DNA from: an uncultured Flammeovirgaceae bacterium
GTDB taxonomy: Bacteria; Bacteroidota; Bacteroidia; Cytophagales; Cyclobacteriaceae
NCBI GenBank assembly: GCA_937883755.1
Contig: CAKZYA010000002.1
Location: 217,370 to 281,369 of the forward strand
Length of the DNA stretch: 64,000 nt
Direction of reading: 5' to 3'
This document shows positions 9,128-18,019 of the stretch, piece by piece. Within the stretch, counting starts at the first letter, position 1. Each line of letters starts with the position of its first letter. The position numbers were made by a program, and so were the translations under genes. A model generated the notes under the pieces. The model searched no databases. It was not told where the DNA came from and saw nothing but the letters and a program-made list of their open reading frames with translations.

Positions 9128-10105
9128 CTACACCATTTTACTTTCTAATTGCTGCGTTTTCTCTGCAATCAGGTAATCATTTTTCTTACCAGAATGAATG
9201 GCGACCATCTCCCCTAAAAACCCAGCCAGGAAAAGCTGTACGCCAACCACTAAGGCAACCAAAGCTAAGTAGAACAGTGGTTGCTCCGTTACTTCCCGTA
9301 CTATTAACTGATTATGAATTCGGTAAATTTTATCGACAATTAGCCAAATAGTGACGATCAGACCAAATAAAAATGAAAGTGTGCCTAACGTACCAAAAAA
9401 ATGCATTGGTCGCTTCTTAAATCTAGAGACGAAGTTGATAGACAGCAGATCTAGAAAGCCAAAAATAAATCGTTCCAGACCAAATTTGGTTACTCCGTAC
9501 TTACGTTCTTGGTGTTGTACTACCTTTTCGCCAATACGGGTATAGCCGTTTCGGGCAGCAATCATCGGAATGTAGCGGTGCATTTCGCCGTACACTTCAA
9601 TATTCTTAACTACCTCTCTTCGGTAAGATTTAAGTCCACAGTTGAAATCGTGCAGCTTTACCCCCGAAAGCAGGCGGGTAACGGCGTTAAATAGTTTAGA
9701 AGGAATGGTTTTACTGATAGGATCGTAGCGTTTCTTTTTCCAACCCGATACTAAATCGTAGCCCTGCTCCTGAATCATGGAGTACAGTTCCGGAATCTCA
9801 TCGGGGCTGTCTTGTAAGTCGGCATCCATAGTAATTACTACATCGCCCTGCGCCTGCTCAAAACCCGTTTGCAGCGCGGCGGATTTACCATAGTTACGGT
9901 TGAGTTTGAGCCCTAGTACATTCGGATTAGTCTGGGCTATTTCTTGCACCACTTGCCAAGAACGGTCACGGCTACCATCGTCCACTAACAGCACCTCGTA
10001 GCGAAGATCGTGCTCATCCATTACCTGGCTAATCCAGGTGCATAATTCCACTAAAGATTCTTCCTCGTTGTACAATGGTATTACGACGGATACATCCTTC
10101 TTCAT
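9128..10105 (-). CDS. DPM1/GtrB-like family 2 glycosyltransferase
   Basis: This 325-residue enzyme starts with SVVIPLYNEEESL and carries VDDGSRD, MDADLQDSPDEIP (DxD) and NRNYGKSAALQTGFEQAQGD, all diagnostic of polyprenyl-phosphate hexose synthases such as GtrB, ArnC and dolichyl-phosphate mannose synthase. Two C-terminal helices at about 235-258 and 275-300 fit that class. It probably loads a sugar onto undecaprenyl phosphate. Its ATG overlaps the stop of the upstream DUF4199 gene by one base, and the next glycosyltransferase follows after 2 bases. Confidence 0.87.
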   Translation of the reverse strand: MKKDVSVVIPLYNEEESLVELCTWISQVMDEHDLRYEVLLVDDGSRDRSWQVVQEIAQTNPNVLGLKLNRNYGKSAALQTGFEQAQGDVVITMDADLQDSPDEIPELYSMIQEQGYDLVSGWKKKRYDPISKTIPSKLFNAVTRLLSGVKLHDFNCGLKSYRREVVKNIEVYGEMHRYIPMIAARNGYTRIGEKVVQHQERKYGVTKFGLERFIFGFLDLLSINFVSRFKKRPMHFFGTLGTLSFLFGLIVTIWLIVDKIYRIHNQLIVREVTEQPLFYLALVALVVGVQLFLAGFLGEMVAIHSGKKNDYLIAEKTQQLESKMV

Positions 10106-10623
10106 CAGTCAAATTCTGGTTCTTTTTTCTTAACAATTGCCCCAATAATCAGCGAAATAATTCCCCCACCAATGAGCGTAGTAGTGAAATAGTTGATAAG
10201 TGAGCTTTTAACCCCAAAACTATCCTGCGATTCTATAGCAGCCACTGCTTCATCTATTTGCTCATCGCTCATACCAAAGCTTTCTAGTGTACCTACTGTA
10301 TTGTTAACGATACTTTCAGTAATAGTCTCTTTCAGCCCAGGATCAATTACATTAAACTGAATAATTGAGTACAAGGTGGAAATGGCTGTACCGATGGCAA
10401 TAATAATCAGGGTAGAAAGAAAAGCATCTTTGAAGCTAAGAAACCCGCCTCGCTGCTTACGAAGTTCCAATCCAGCCACAATTAGGATAGTTACACTAAC
10501 AACTAGGCTTATTATCTGAAACCATGAAGCCACCATCAGAGTTGGGTCAATCATGATAATTGACAAGGTGATGGCAATGCTGATAAAGCCGAGGAACAGT
10601 CCGTATTTTAGATTGTGTGCCAT
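10105..10623 (-). CDS. DUF4199 membrane protein (copy 1)
   Basis: About 172 residues with four hydrophobic segments and the KYGLFLGF opening typical of DUF4199 proteins. The family motif KQRGGFLSFKDAF sits near residue 63. I chose the ATG at 10623, which gives MAHNLKYGLFLGF; the open frame reaches 10650. Its stop overlaps the start of the GtrB-like gene, so translation may be coupled. A second DUF4199 gene lies directly upstream. The function of the family is unknown; it is common in this phylum. Confidence 0.8.
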   Translation of the reverse strand: MAHNLKYGLFLGFISIAITLSIIMIDPTLMVASWFQIISLVVSVTILIVAGLELRKQRGGFLSFKDAFLSTLIIIAIGTAISTLYSIIQFNVIDPGLKETITESIVNNTVGTLESFGMSDEQIDEAVAAIESQDSFGVKSSLINYFTTTLIGGGIISLIIGAIVKKKEPEFD

Positions 10624-10662
10624 AATGAAATAGCTAATTGATTTTTGCAAAGATAACAGAAC

Positions 10663-11229
10663 TTATGAGTTGGAAGTCCTGCGGGATCGCAAAGATGTAA
10701 TTATACTGAAAGCCAATGCAATGGTAGCCGTCAGAAAGAAACCCAACAGCAATTTTTTAAATAAATCATCCAGCAAAATGTCACCTGCCCCAATAGCTTG
10801 TACCGCACCTTGAGTTTGAGTATACTGTTCTTCCCCAAACTGCTCCAAAAATTCTTCCTGTCTGCTTTCCAGCGATTGCAGTGACACATCGCGGTAAGAC
10901 TCGACCAGTTGGTCATCAAACTGCATAACGGTGTAAGCGGCCAAAAAAGTACTTAAACAGATGGTTCCGTACACGATAATTCCTAGTAGTAATCCGTACC
11001 AGAACCGCCACTTACCCACCCAGTGATAACGGCGAAACTCAACCAGTGCTAATAGAGCAAAAGCAGTAAAAATTACAGAGTAAGCAACCAGCTTGGGAGC
11101 CGTCCATACCATAGGGTTTTCACCCAAGCCTTGCATAGCAAAGAATAATCCAATGGCAATTACGCTACCACCCAATCCATACTTTAGCCCTATGGAAAAA
11201 ATTGGTCGGATTAACGAGGGTTCGCTCAT
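10663..11229 (-). CDS. DUF4199 membrane protein (copy 2)
   Basis: This 188-residue protein has the same four-helix plan as its downstream neighbour (KYGLGGSVIAIGLFF start, YHWVGKWRFWYGLLLG in the middle, long polar loop at about 110-150, then a last helix), so the pair looks like an old tandem duplication. Its ATG overlaps the stop of the dihydroorotase-like gene by four bases (ATGA), so the five genes from 12524 down to 8142 form one operon. Function unknown. Confidence 0.75.
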   Translation of the reverse strand: MSEPSLIRPIFSIGLKYGLGGSVIAIGLFFAMQGLGENPMVWTAPKLVAYSVIFTAFALLALVEFRRYHWVGKWRFWYGLLLGIIVYGTICLSTFLAAYTVMQFDDQLVESYRDVSLQSLESRQEEFLEQFGEEQYTQTQGAVQAIGAGDILLDDLFKKLLLGFFLTATIALAFSIITSLRSRRTSNS

Positions 11230-12524
11230 GATGCGACATGTTGTTTGCCAGCATTAAAAACTGCCAATACCCGCCCAGTAAGCGTTTTACCCCACCAGGG
11301 ATGGTTGCTGGATTTAGATGGACTGGTTAACTCATTGAACTCCCATTCAGTTGTGGGGTCAAACACGGTAAGGTTAGCCATTTCGCCCTCGGCAATTTTG
11401 GGTAGTGGCAACTTAAGCAGCTCGCGTGGGATATGCGTACAACGGTCGAGAAGTGACCACCAGGGTAAGGCTTCGGAAACTACCTGAGTGAGGATAGGCA
11501 AGAACGTGGGTAAACCTAACATTCCAAATTCAGCCAAATCAAACTCACAGCGTTTGCTTTCAATATCCTGCGGCTGATGACTAGAGACAATCACGTCAAT
11601 CGTTCCATCTTTTAACCCTTCTAGCAGGGCAAAGCGATCAGCTTCAGTACGCAGCGGTGGATTTACTTTGTAGTTGGTATCAAAATCAGCCAGTAGTTCG
11701 TCAGTCATCAATAGCTGGTGAGCCGCTACATCGCAGGTAATGGTTAAGTCTTGTTGTTTCGCTTCGCGAATCAACGCTACGGATTCAGCAGCAGAAATAT
11801 TGCTGAGATGCAAGCGGGGCGGATGGTCGTAGGCAAACTCACTAGCATACTGTAACAAACGAATGTGCTGCTCAACCACCAGTGTTTCCGATAAACTGGG
11901 CATCCCTTTGGTACCTAGCAGAGTGCTCTGCACTCCTTCGTGCATTACCCCAAACTGAGTAAGTTGCGTATCTTCGGGACGATTAATCAGTAGCCCATCA
12001 AATTTTTGGGTATACTGCATAGCTTTTAACAATACTTGCCGATGCGTGAGAGCGTTCAACCCATCAGAAAAAGCAACTGCCCCAGCCTGATGCAGATCAA
12101 TCATTTCAGTAAGCTCCGTTCCTTGTGCCTGACGAGTTACCGAAGCTAACGGATGAATTTTGACTAAATCCGGCGAGTGCCCTAGTAAATAGTGCACATC
12201 ATTCTTGGTATCTACTACCGGGTCAGTATTGGGGAGGAGCGCTACTTCCGTAAATCCTCCAGCAGCAGCGGCTTGGCTACCGGAGTATAAATCCTCTTTG
12301 TGCTCCAGTCCGGGGTCACCAAAATGCGTTTGCATATCTAGCCAACCCATTGATACTAGTACTTCATCGCCCTCAATCACCCGATCTGCTTGGATGTCAG
12401 ACCCAGCATCGCTTGCTGCTTCTAAGCGAGTGATTTTTCCGTTCTGAATGAGAAGATGAACCTGCTGCCGATGAAGTGGTGAGGAAGGCTCAAGAAGGGT
12501 AACAGACTTTAACCAGACGTTCAT
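11226..12524 (-). CDS. Dihydroorotase homologue lacking catalytic residues (PyrC'-like)
   Basis: About 432 residues with the amidohydrolase fold of class I dihydroorotases: DMQTHFGDPG (63-72), PNTDPVVD (98-105), HLSNISAAES (239 on), NPPLR (288 on). Against the canonical metal and active-site set, the first His of D-x-H-x-H is Gln65, the His before P-E-D is Arg182, and the Asp of the T-D-H-A-P-H motif is Ser315; His67, Asp154 and His239 remain. The P-H-H motif is also A-H-Q. It is therefore unlikely to hydrolyse dihydroorotate and resembles the non-catalytic PyrC' partners of aspartate transcarbamoylase, though no pyrB is visible here. The start at 12524 (MNVWLKSVTLL) fits the family better than 12548. 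Confidence 0.8.
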   Translation of the reverse strand: MNVWLKSVTLLEPSSPLHRQQVHLLIQNGKITRLEAASDAGSDIQADRVIEGDEVLVSMGWLDMQTHFGDPGLEHKEDLYSGSQAAAAGGFTEVALLPNTDPVVDTKNDVHYLLGHSPDLVKIHPLASVTRQAQGTELTEMIDLHQAGAVAFSDGLNALTHRQVLLKAMQYTQKFDGLLINRPEDTQLTQFGVMHEGVQSTLLGTKGMPSLSETLVVEQHIRLLQYASEFAYDHPPRLHLSNISAAESVALIREAKQQDLTITCDVAAHQLLMTDELLADFDTNYKVNPPLRTEADRFALLEGLKDGTIDVIVSSHQPQDIESKRCEFDLAEFGMLGLPTFLPILTQVVSEALPWWSLLDRCTHIPRELLKLPLPKIAEGEMANLTVFDPTTEWEFNELTSPSKSSNHPWWGKTLTGRVLAVFNAGKQHVAS

Positions 12525-12570
12525 AGGAAGATTGATGACTGCGGACAAAAATAGTGGTTTCTTGTTAATA

Positions 12571-12688
12571 GTCCACAGTCGACAGATTATAGTCCATGAA
12601 CTTCTAGTTGAAGTAGATAGACAGCAATAACAAGCAATACCAGCTAATGAGAATATGAATGTAGCACTGAGCGCTATTATCTGTGGAC
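12571..12688. repeat. Intergenic inverted arms (GTCCACAG/CTGTGGAC)
   Basis: GTCCACAG at 12571-12578 faces CTGTGGAC at 12681-12688. The similarity extends through ACAGATTATAG on the left and CTATTATCTGT on the right. The arms lie about 100 bases apart in the gap between two minus-strand genes. The layout matches other inverted-arm gaps in this window. Confidence 0.5.
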
Positions 12689-12708
12689 ATCTGACCGGTG
12701 AATGACAA

Positions 12709-14859
12709 CTAAAGAAATCGAATTAATAAGATTTCTACTAGCAGGCATAGTAAAGCCAGCAGCAAAGCATACTTCCATAGAGACACCTCATCATTTTTAG
12801 ATTGCATCAGAGCAGTAAAATCTTCTATGTCTTCAGCTTCATAGAGAGAAACCTGCTCCAGATTCGCAATACGCTGTTCCAGATCAGCCACCGTATACTG
12901 TTCAACCAGCGATTCGGCTTCGGTATTGTTAAATGACAAGGAAAGCAGCCTTTCTGCATTTTGAGTCGCATTAGCTGACTCTTCAGTACGCACTAGTTCG
13001 TAAAACCCAGCTTCAACCACATTCTGGGGTACCTCCATCAACAGTCGTCCGTTAACTACCCGCTGCGCCGGAATTAGCTCTTGTTCGTCGCGCCGCAGTT
13101 TGTACAAATAGCGAGCCCCGCTGACTTCCTGGCTGGCCGAATCTAATAGGCGCGAGGCTTCCAACGTCACCGTATTTTCACCCATAGGATAATAGAGCGG
13201 TACGTCTAATGATTTACTCATGGAAGCCAGACGATACATCACTGGCACAAAAATCGCGTGGCGGTACAGGCTGGTGAACTCCTGTCGCAGTGGCGTACTG
13301 AACACGAAAACCTGATCGCCCGAGGTAAACGGAGTTCGTAGCGATAGCAAATAGGGGTCGCCCGTTTTATAATTTAGCAGCGAATTGCCTCGCAGATTGT
13401 GGCTCACCAGTGGCACAGCAAAAGGCATATCAAAATTATCAGCCTGCCCCTCGAACATATTATCAAAGAAGGGATTAGCCAAATCAGGGTTTGCCAAGGT
13501 TACGGTTTGCACTCCGGTAGAATCCGTGTACGTCTGGCGCTGAGCTGTCAGTGAAGCATTGCGGGTAATTTCGCTGAGGAAAGAAATATCGCCACTAGAA
13601 GGTAGAATAAATACCATGTGTCCTTCGTCTTCCAGAAACTCCCGAATGTAGGGCAGTAGCACCGCGGCATTCTGATTATCACCTTCTATCTCGTTCAGGA
13701 TCAGCAAATTAGTATTATCCAACAGGCTGTAATCCAGATTATTGATACTATACGACTGAAAGTTAAAAATACTTTCATTGGCGTATACCTTACCAACATT
13801 CGTGGCACTATTCATCCGGTTAGCTGCCAAATCAGAAGTAATCTCCAGTACATTAATCTTATCGCCTAAATTGAGTGTAAAGAAAAACTCGTTATCAAAA
13901 GTCACCGGATAATCTTCAAAAACAATTCGACACTGGTTCTGCTGTTGAAGTGGGAAATTAAGTGGAAAGCTTACCGTACTGGTAGCGTAAGCGTTAATAT
14001 CAACACTGCCGCTTCCCACTTGCTGCTCATTAATGAGCAGACGAATAATTAGATTTTCTACGGCTTCACTTCCCTCGTTACGCAAGGCTACTGCCAACTC
14101 ATTTTCCTGCCCAGCCATCATAAATGGGTTTGCCAAATACATAGAATCTACAAACACATTGTGCCGATATGAAGATTGTACCGGAACCAGGTTGACTTGT
14201 AAAATAGTATCTTGACCTAGCTCATTCATTTCACCACTGGTTGACTTCTGAAAATCAGAAATCATATACACATCAGCCTGTTCAATCTTCTGACCTTGTA
14301 AACCAGCCAATTGTACATCACTCTGAATTTTCTGTAGAACTTCATCCATACTTCGGGAAACACCCGTGAGGGATACATTCGCAACTAGATCGGTAAGCTC
14401 TTCACTACTTTTGGGCACACGAGAAAAGCTGCCAAAACCATTGGTGAGCAGCTTATACTGGGTATTGCGCGGATAGTAAGCAGCAATTTCGTCCACAAAG
14501 CTTACTCCCTGATCAATACCTCGCACTCCACTAGACAGTTCCGAAGACATGCTGAGTGAATTATCCAGATAAAGATATACCAATGGATTATCGCCTAATC
14601 CTGACTCCTCACTATCATCATCAGACAGATAGGGTTGAGCGAAGGTTAGCACTAGAAAAGTAATGAATGCCAAACGCGCTAACAAAATCAGTAAATGCTT
14701 GACTTTTAGCTTAGAGGTGGTTGTTTCCTTGACGTTCTTCAGAAACTGATTGTTACTGAAGTATATTTTTTTAGTACGCCGAAAATTAAACAGATGGATA
14801 ATAATCGGAATAGCCAATGCTAATAAGCCCCACAAAAACGACGGATAGACAAAGCTCAT
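12709..14859 (-). CDS. BatA-domain membrane protein
   Basis: This 716-residue protein begins with the BatA (aerotolerance regulator N-terminal) signature FVYPSFLWGLLALAIPIIIHLFNFRRTKKIYFSNNQFLK split over a first helix and a basic loop, with a second helix at about 55-78. A von Willebrand A-like segment follows (YLYLDNSLSMS near residue 90, a MIDAS-like DxSxS). A long extracytoplasmic region leads to a final helix at about 695-714. BatA-family proteins partner MoxR ATPases in Bacteroidota, but no moxR gene is present. It starts 3 bases after the KdsC-like gene ends and is probably cotranscribed with it. Confidence 0.82.
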   Translation of the reverse strand: MSFVYPSFLWGLLALAIPIIIHLFNFRRTKKIYFSNNQFLKNVKETTTSKLKVKHLLILLARLAFITFLVLTFAQPYLSDDDSEESGLGDNPLVYLYLDNSLSMSSELSSGVRGIDQGVSFVDEIAAYYPRNTQYKLLTNGFGSFSRVPKSSEELTDLVANVSLTGVSRSMDEVLQKIQSDVQLAGLQGQKIEQADVYMISDFQKSTSGEMNELGQDTILQVNLVPVQSSYRHNVFVDSMYLANPFMMAGQENELAVALRNEGSEAVENLIIRLLINEQQVGSGSVDINAYATSTVSFPLNFPLQQQNQCRIVFEDYPVTFDNEFFFTLNLGDKINVLEITSDLAANRMNSATNVGKVYANESIFNFQSYSINNLDYSLLDNTNLLILNEIEGDNQNAAVLLPYIREFLEDEGHMVFILPSSGDISFLSEITRNASLTAQRQTYTDSTGVQTVTLANPDLANPFFDNMFEGQADNFDMPFAVPLVSHNLRGNSLLNYKTGDPYLLSLRTPFTSGDQVFVFSTPLRQEFTSLYRHAIFVPVMYRLASMSKSLDVPLYYPMGENTVTLEASRLLDSASQEVSGARYLYKLRRDEQELIPAQRVVNGRLLMEVPQNVVEAGFYELVRTEESANATQNAERLLSLSFNNTEAESLVEQYTVADLEQRIANLEQVSLYEAEDIEDFTALMQSKNDEVSLWKYALLLALLCLLVEILLIRFL

Positions 14860-14862
14860 ATG

Positions 14863-15345
14863 TTAGCTAATTGGGAAATAACGGTCTACTAATTCTCGGA
14901 AACAAGCGTCACCACCCCGCCGTTCCAAGATAATGTCGGCAATTTCCTTGATCGCTGGAGAAGCATCCGAGGGGCAAGCCGCGATACCTGCCTTTTGCAT
15001 TACCTCCCGGTCATTAATATCATCACCCATGAACAGTATTTCCGAGTATTGAATGCCCAACGTTTCCATCCAACCTTCTAGTATCTGGGTTTTAGGATCA
15101 TCACCTACGTAGCAGTATTCTACTCCTAACATCTGAGCTCGGTGTTCTACAGTATGGGTACTGTGACTGGCACTAATAAATGCCACGGGCATACCTCGTC
15201 GATTAAGCCGTTTGATTGCCATCCCATCTTTAGAATTATATTTCTTAAAGGCATCTCCTTTCTCAGTAATATAAATTCCACCATCAGTGAGCGTACCGTC
15301 AACGTCCAGAACAATTAAGCGAATCTTACTAGGATCAATATTCAT
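14863..15345 (-). CDS. KdsC-like HAD phosphatase
   Basis: This 160-residue cap-less HAD enzyme carries DVDGTLTDG (nucleophile Asp14, residues 14-22), FISASHS near 56 (motif II position), the lysine of KTQILEGW near 105, and GDDINDREVM near 122 (motif III). This set and length match KDO-8-phosphate phosphatase, which makes KDO for lipopolysaccharide. The same fold also occurs in sialic-acid and other nonulosonate-9-phosphate phosphatases, and no kdsA or kdsB lies nearby to choose between them. Confidence 0.82.
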   Translation of the reverse strand: MNIDPSKIRLIVLDVDGTLTDGGIYITEKGDAFKKYNSKDGMAIKRLNRRGMPVAFISASHSTHTVEHRAQMLGVEYCYVGDDPKTQILEGWMETLGIQYSEILFMGDDINDREVMQKAGIAACPSDASPAIKEIADIILERRGGDACFRELVDRYFPIS

Positions 15346-15369
15346 AATTATTAGGGTTTAGGAAATGGG

Positions 15370-15412
15370 TATTGGGTTTTATATTTCAATCCCTAATTCC
15401 CAACACCCAATA
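15370..15412. repeat. Intergenic inverted arms (TATTGGGT/ACCCAATA)
   Basis: TATTGGGT (15370-15377) faces ACCCAATA (15405-15412), with further GGG/CCC and TTAGG/CCTAA words outside them. The gap lies between two minus-strand genes and carries no T-tract after the hairpin, so it is not an obvious terminator. Confidence 0.5.
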
Positions 15413-15493
15413 TAGTATTGCCTAAATGAATTAGTAACGATGGGATGCTCTTTTCTAAATTCTGTACGAATCGTCTGATTTTTTCTTTCTTGG

Positions 15494-16243
15494 CTACAAA
15501 ACTGCGCCTACCGATTTGCCGATGGGCAGAAAGTTTTCACCAACTTCAACGTCTTCGGTATTGTACGAGCGTATGTGCCGTTTATTCACAATGTACGATT
15601 TATGAATGCGAACAAAGTCGGAAGGTAGTTCTTTCAAGGCTTGTTTGAGGCTAGCGTAGCGAATAAGCTTTTGTTGATCGGTGGTATGATAGGTAATATA
15701 GTTACCTAGCCCCTCAATAAACAGGATTTGCTCCGACTGCAGCCGAAATATCCGCTTATCAGCCTTAATCTCAATGACTGTCTGAGCGGTAAGTAACTGA
15801 TTCTTTTTTCGTTCCTCCCAATAAAGGGTCAGTATTTTGAATGCTGAAACGAACAACACAGTAGAGTTAATTAGAATTACCCCTCGCATGATCGGCCAGA
15901 CTTCTAGCAATTCGCTAATCGTCCATCCTGAGTTACCTTCGTAAAAATAATGACTGATTACTCGCTGCAAAATACCACATATCAGTATCAATGACCCATA
16001 CTGAAGTCCAAAGCGGAGATATTTTTCTCGAAGTAAGCTACGGGGAATCAGCACGTAAATAGTGAGATACACCGCTGAGATACGCAGTGGCAGCAAGACA
16101 AACTCCAAGAAAAACGAATCGTAGTAGTTTTCGTTGTAGCTCCAAATAAAACCAAAACTCACAAAATACCCTAGCCAAAACAGCACGTGGGTGAGTATAC
16201 GCGAACCAAATAAATAGTAGCTTCTCGATTCTAATTTACTCAT
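15494..16243 (-). CDS. Membrane-anchored LytTR transcription regulator
   Basis: This 249-residue protein has four hydrophobic segments (about residues 12-30, 43-65, 77-97, 113-135) followed by a LytTR DNA-binding domain at about 150-249 (IFRLQSEQILFIEGLGNYITYHT, ALKELPSDFVRIHKSYIVNKRHI). It lacks a receiver domain, so it is a one-component regulator sensing through the membrane part. It is divergent from the PDZ-hydrolase gene, which could be a target. No ligand is deducible. Confidence 0.85.
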   Translation of the reverse strand: MSKLESRSYYLFGSRILTHVLFWLGYFVSFGFIWSYNENYYDSFFLEFVLLPLRISAVYLTIYVLIPRSLLREKYLRFGLQYGSLILICGILQRVISHYFYEGNSGWTISELLEVWPIMRGVILINSTVLFVSAFKILTLYWEERKKNQLLTAQTVIEIKADKRIFRLQSEQILFIEGLGNYITYHTTDQQKLIRYASLKQALKELPSDFVRIHKSYIVNKRHIRSYNTEDVEVGENFLPIGKSVGAVL

Positions 16244-16339
16244 ATCCTGAATATAAGGACGATCGTATAAAAATACGTTCTATTGACATAAAAAGCCCCC
16301 ACAATGGGGGATAAATGCCTATGCTTGCCCGAAAAACGC

Positions 16340-17650
16340 ATGAAGTATTTCTTTTCTTATCTGGCAACCGCTTTACTTTTAATTTCACCAGTTTACAGTC
16401 AAGAACTTGGGAGAAGAGCTAGTTGGCAAGCCCGAATTAGCTATCCCGATGGAGGTAATCCCGGAGCGATTGTGCAAAGTATAGAACCAGATTCGCCGCT
16501 AGAAAAAGCTGGATTGCAACCGGGCGACAAAATTATCCGAGTAAATGGGAAATTGGCAAAAGATGCCGAAGCCTGGACGGAAATTACCTACTCACTTCGA
16601 GCGGACACACCAATTCATGTCCTATTCAAACGAGGAGCAGATGAAAAAACCCTCACCGTAAATCTAGAAGGACGAACGAAAGAGCAACATACCGGATTAG
16701 ATACTTACTATGAATCGATACTAAATGACTACGGACTACGACAACGAGTTATAATCACCAAACCTCAGCGAGAGGGCAAACTACCAGCTATGTTTTTTAT
16801 CGGTGGATTGAGTTGTTCTAGTTTGGAGCTACCATCTAGCTCCACCAGTAATTGGGCGAAGGTAATTAGAGCTTTGGTGGAAGAAACGAATATAGTAGTG
16901 ATGCGGGTGGAAAAAGTAGGAGTAGGTGACAGCGAGGGAGATTGTTCCCAAACTGACTTCCATACCGAAGTGGCGGGTTACCGCGCTGCTTTGCAAGCAC
17001 TGAAGCAAAAACCCTACGTGGATACCACTCAAATTATTATTTATGGCTCTAGCATGGGCAGTGCTATTGCTCCTACCTTAGCCAATGAGTTTAATCTGAA
17101 AGGAGTGATCTCTGATGGTACTTTTTTCAAAACCTGGTACGAGCATATGCTGGATATTGAACGGCGCATTCGGCAAATGGAAGGTGATTCAGAAGCAGAG
17201 ATTGTCCGCAAAATGAATGATATCTACATTCCTTTATATCACGGAATGTTGATTGAAAAGAAAACCTACGCCGAAGTAATTAATGAGTATCCGGCTTTGG
17301 CAGAGTATAATTATCATGCTCCCGCACATATGTATGGCCGCCCGGTAGCCTACTATCATCAACTACAAGATTTCAATCTAGCTAAGGGCTGGGAAGAACT
17401 AAAAGCCCCAGTACGGATTATGCGCGGTACTAATGACTGGATTATGTCGGCTTACGATAACGAAATGATTATGCAAGTATTAGAAAGAAATGGTCATCAG
17501 GATCACGAACTTTATCAATTTCCAGGTCTCGATCACTGGAACACTATTCACCAGACCCCTACTGACTCGTACTTAGGTAAACCTGGCGAATGGGATGAGA
17601 AAATCAGCAGTATTCTGGTTGAGTGGACCAAAGAGTTAATTACCAAATAG
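16340..17650 (+). CDS. Secreted PDZ-domain alpha/beta hydrolase
   Basis: About 436 residues: signal peptide (MKYFFSYLATALLLISPVYS), a PDZ domain at about 25-105 (GAIVQSIEPDSPLEKAGLQPGDKIIRVNG) and an alpha/beta-hydrolase domain from about 120 on. The nucleophile elbow is YGSSMGSA, and LDHWN near the C-terminus supplies the catalytic His. The start at 16340 gives a clean signal peptide; the earlier ATG at 16304 lies inside a small hairpin CCCCCA-CAA-TGGGGG at 16296-16310 and is less likely. It probably acts in the periplasm on esters or peptides. It is divergent from the LytTR gene. Confidence 0.82.
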   Translation: MKYFFSYLATALLLISPVYSQELGRRASWQARISYPDGGNPGAIVQSIEPDSPLEKAGLQPGDKIIRVNGKLAKDAEAWTEITYSLRADTPIHVLFKRGADEKTLTVNLEGRTKEQHTGLDTYYESILNDYGLRQRVIITKPQREGKLPAMFFIGGLSCSSLELPSSSTSNWAKVIRALVEETNIVVMRVEKVGVGDSEGDCSQTDFHTEVAGYRAALQALKQKPYVDTTQIIIYGSSMGSAIAPTLANEFNLKGVISDGTFFKTWYEHMLDIERRIRQMEGDSEAEIVRKMNDIYIPLYHGMLIEKKTYAEVINEYPALAEYNYHAPAHMYGRPVAYYHQLQDFNLAKGWEELKAPVRIMRGTNDWIMSAYDNEMIMQVLERNGHQDHELYQFPGLDHWNTIHQTPTDSYLGKPGEWDEKISSILVEWTKELITK

Positions 17651-17906
17651 AGACTTAAATGGCATCGTAATACCCACCTTTAGGTATCATTTCTTCTATG
17701 TAATAAAAACGAAGCTTTCCCGTACGAAATCATTTTAGCCTTTACTGAGTTTATAGTATATTCGTATCTGGAAATTTATAAGAAGGTGCAGGACTGTGCA
17801 TCCGTTCTTTTACATACTGAAGATTACCCGCTTGAGTCTAATCTCGTTTTCTAAATCCAACACTTAGACCAATACCGAGCCAGTTTGCTACCAAAACCGG
17901 GCCTCA

Positions 17907-17946
17907 CCCCAACTTACACGTTGGGGCAACCCGTTTTCACGGGTTG
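17907..17946. repeat. Two adjacent hairpins in a gene-free gap
   Basis: CCCCAA (17907-17912)/TTGGGG (17921-17926) is followed at once by CAACCCG (17927-17933)/CGGGTTG (17940-17946). Neither hairpin has a T-tract, so they do not look like terminators. The whole gap 17651-18019 has no convincing ORF. The doublet has the look of a REP-type element, but no second copy was found in this window. Confidence 0.5.
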
Positions 17947-18019
17947 TTAACAGTGGAGGGTTGCGATGGCGTAACAGCTCAAATCCTGTTTATTATGGGA
18001 TTTAGTAAAACCGACAGGC

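Noticed and set aside
7589..10105. Capsule or rhamnose locus
   Set aside because: Only an RmlC-like gene and two glycosyltransferases on opposite strands; no rmlA/B/D, polymerase or flippase.
17907..17946. Rho-independent terminator
   Set aside because: Neither hairpin is followed by a T-tract on either strand.
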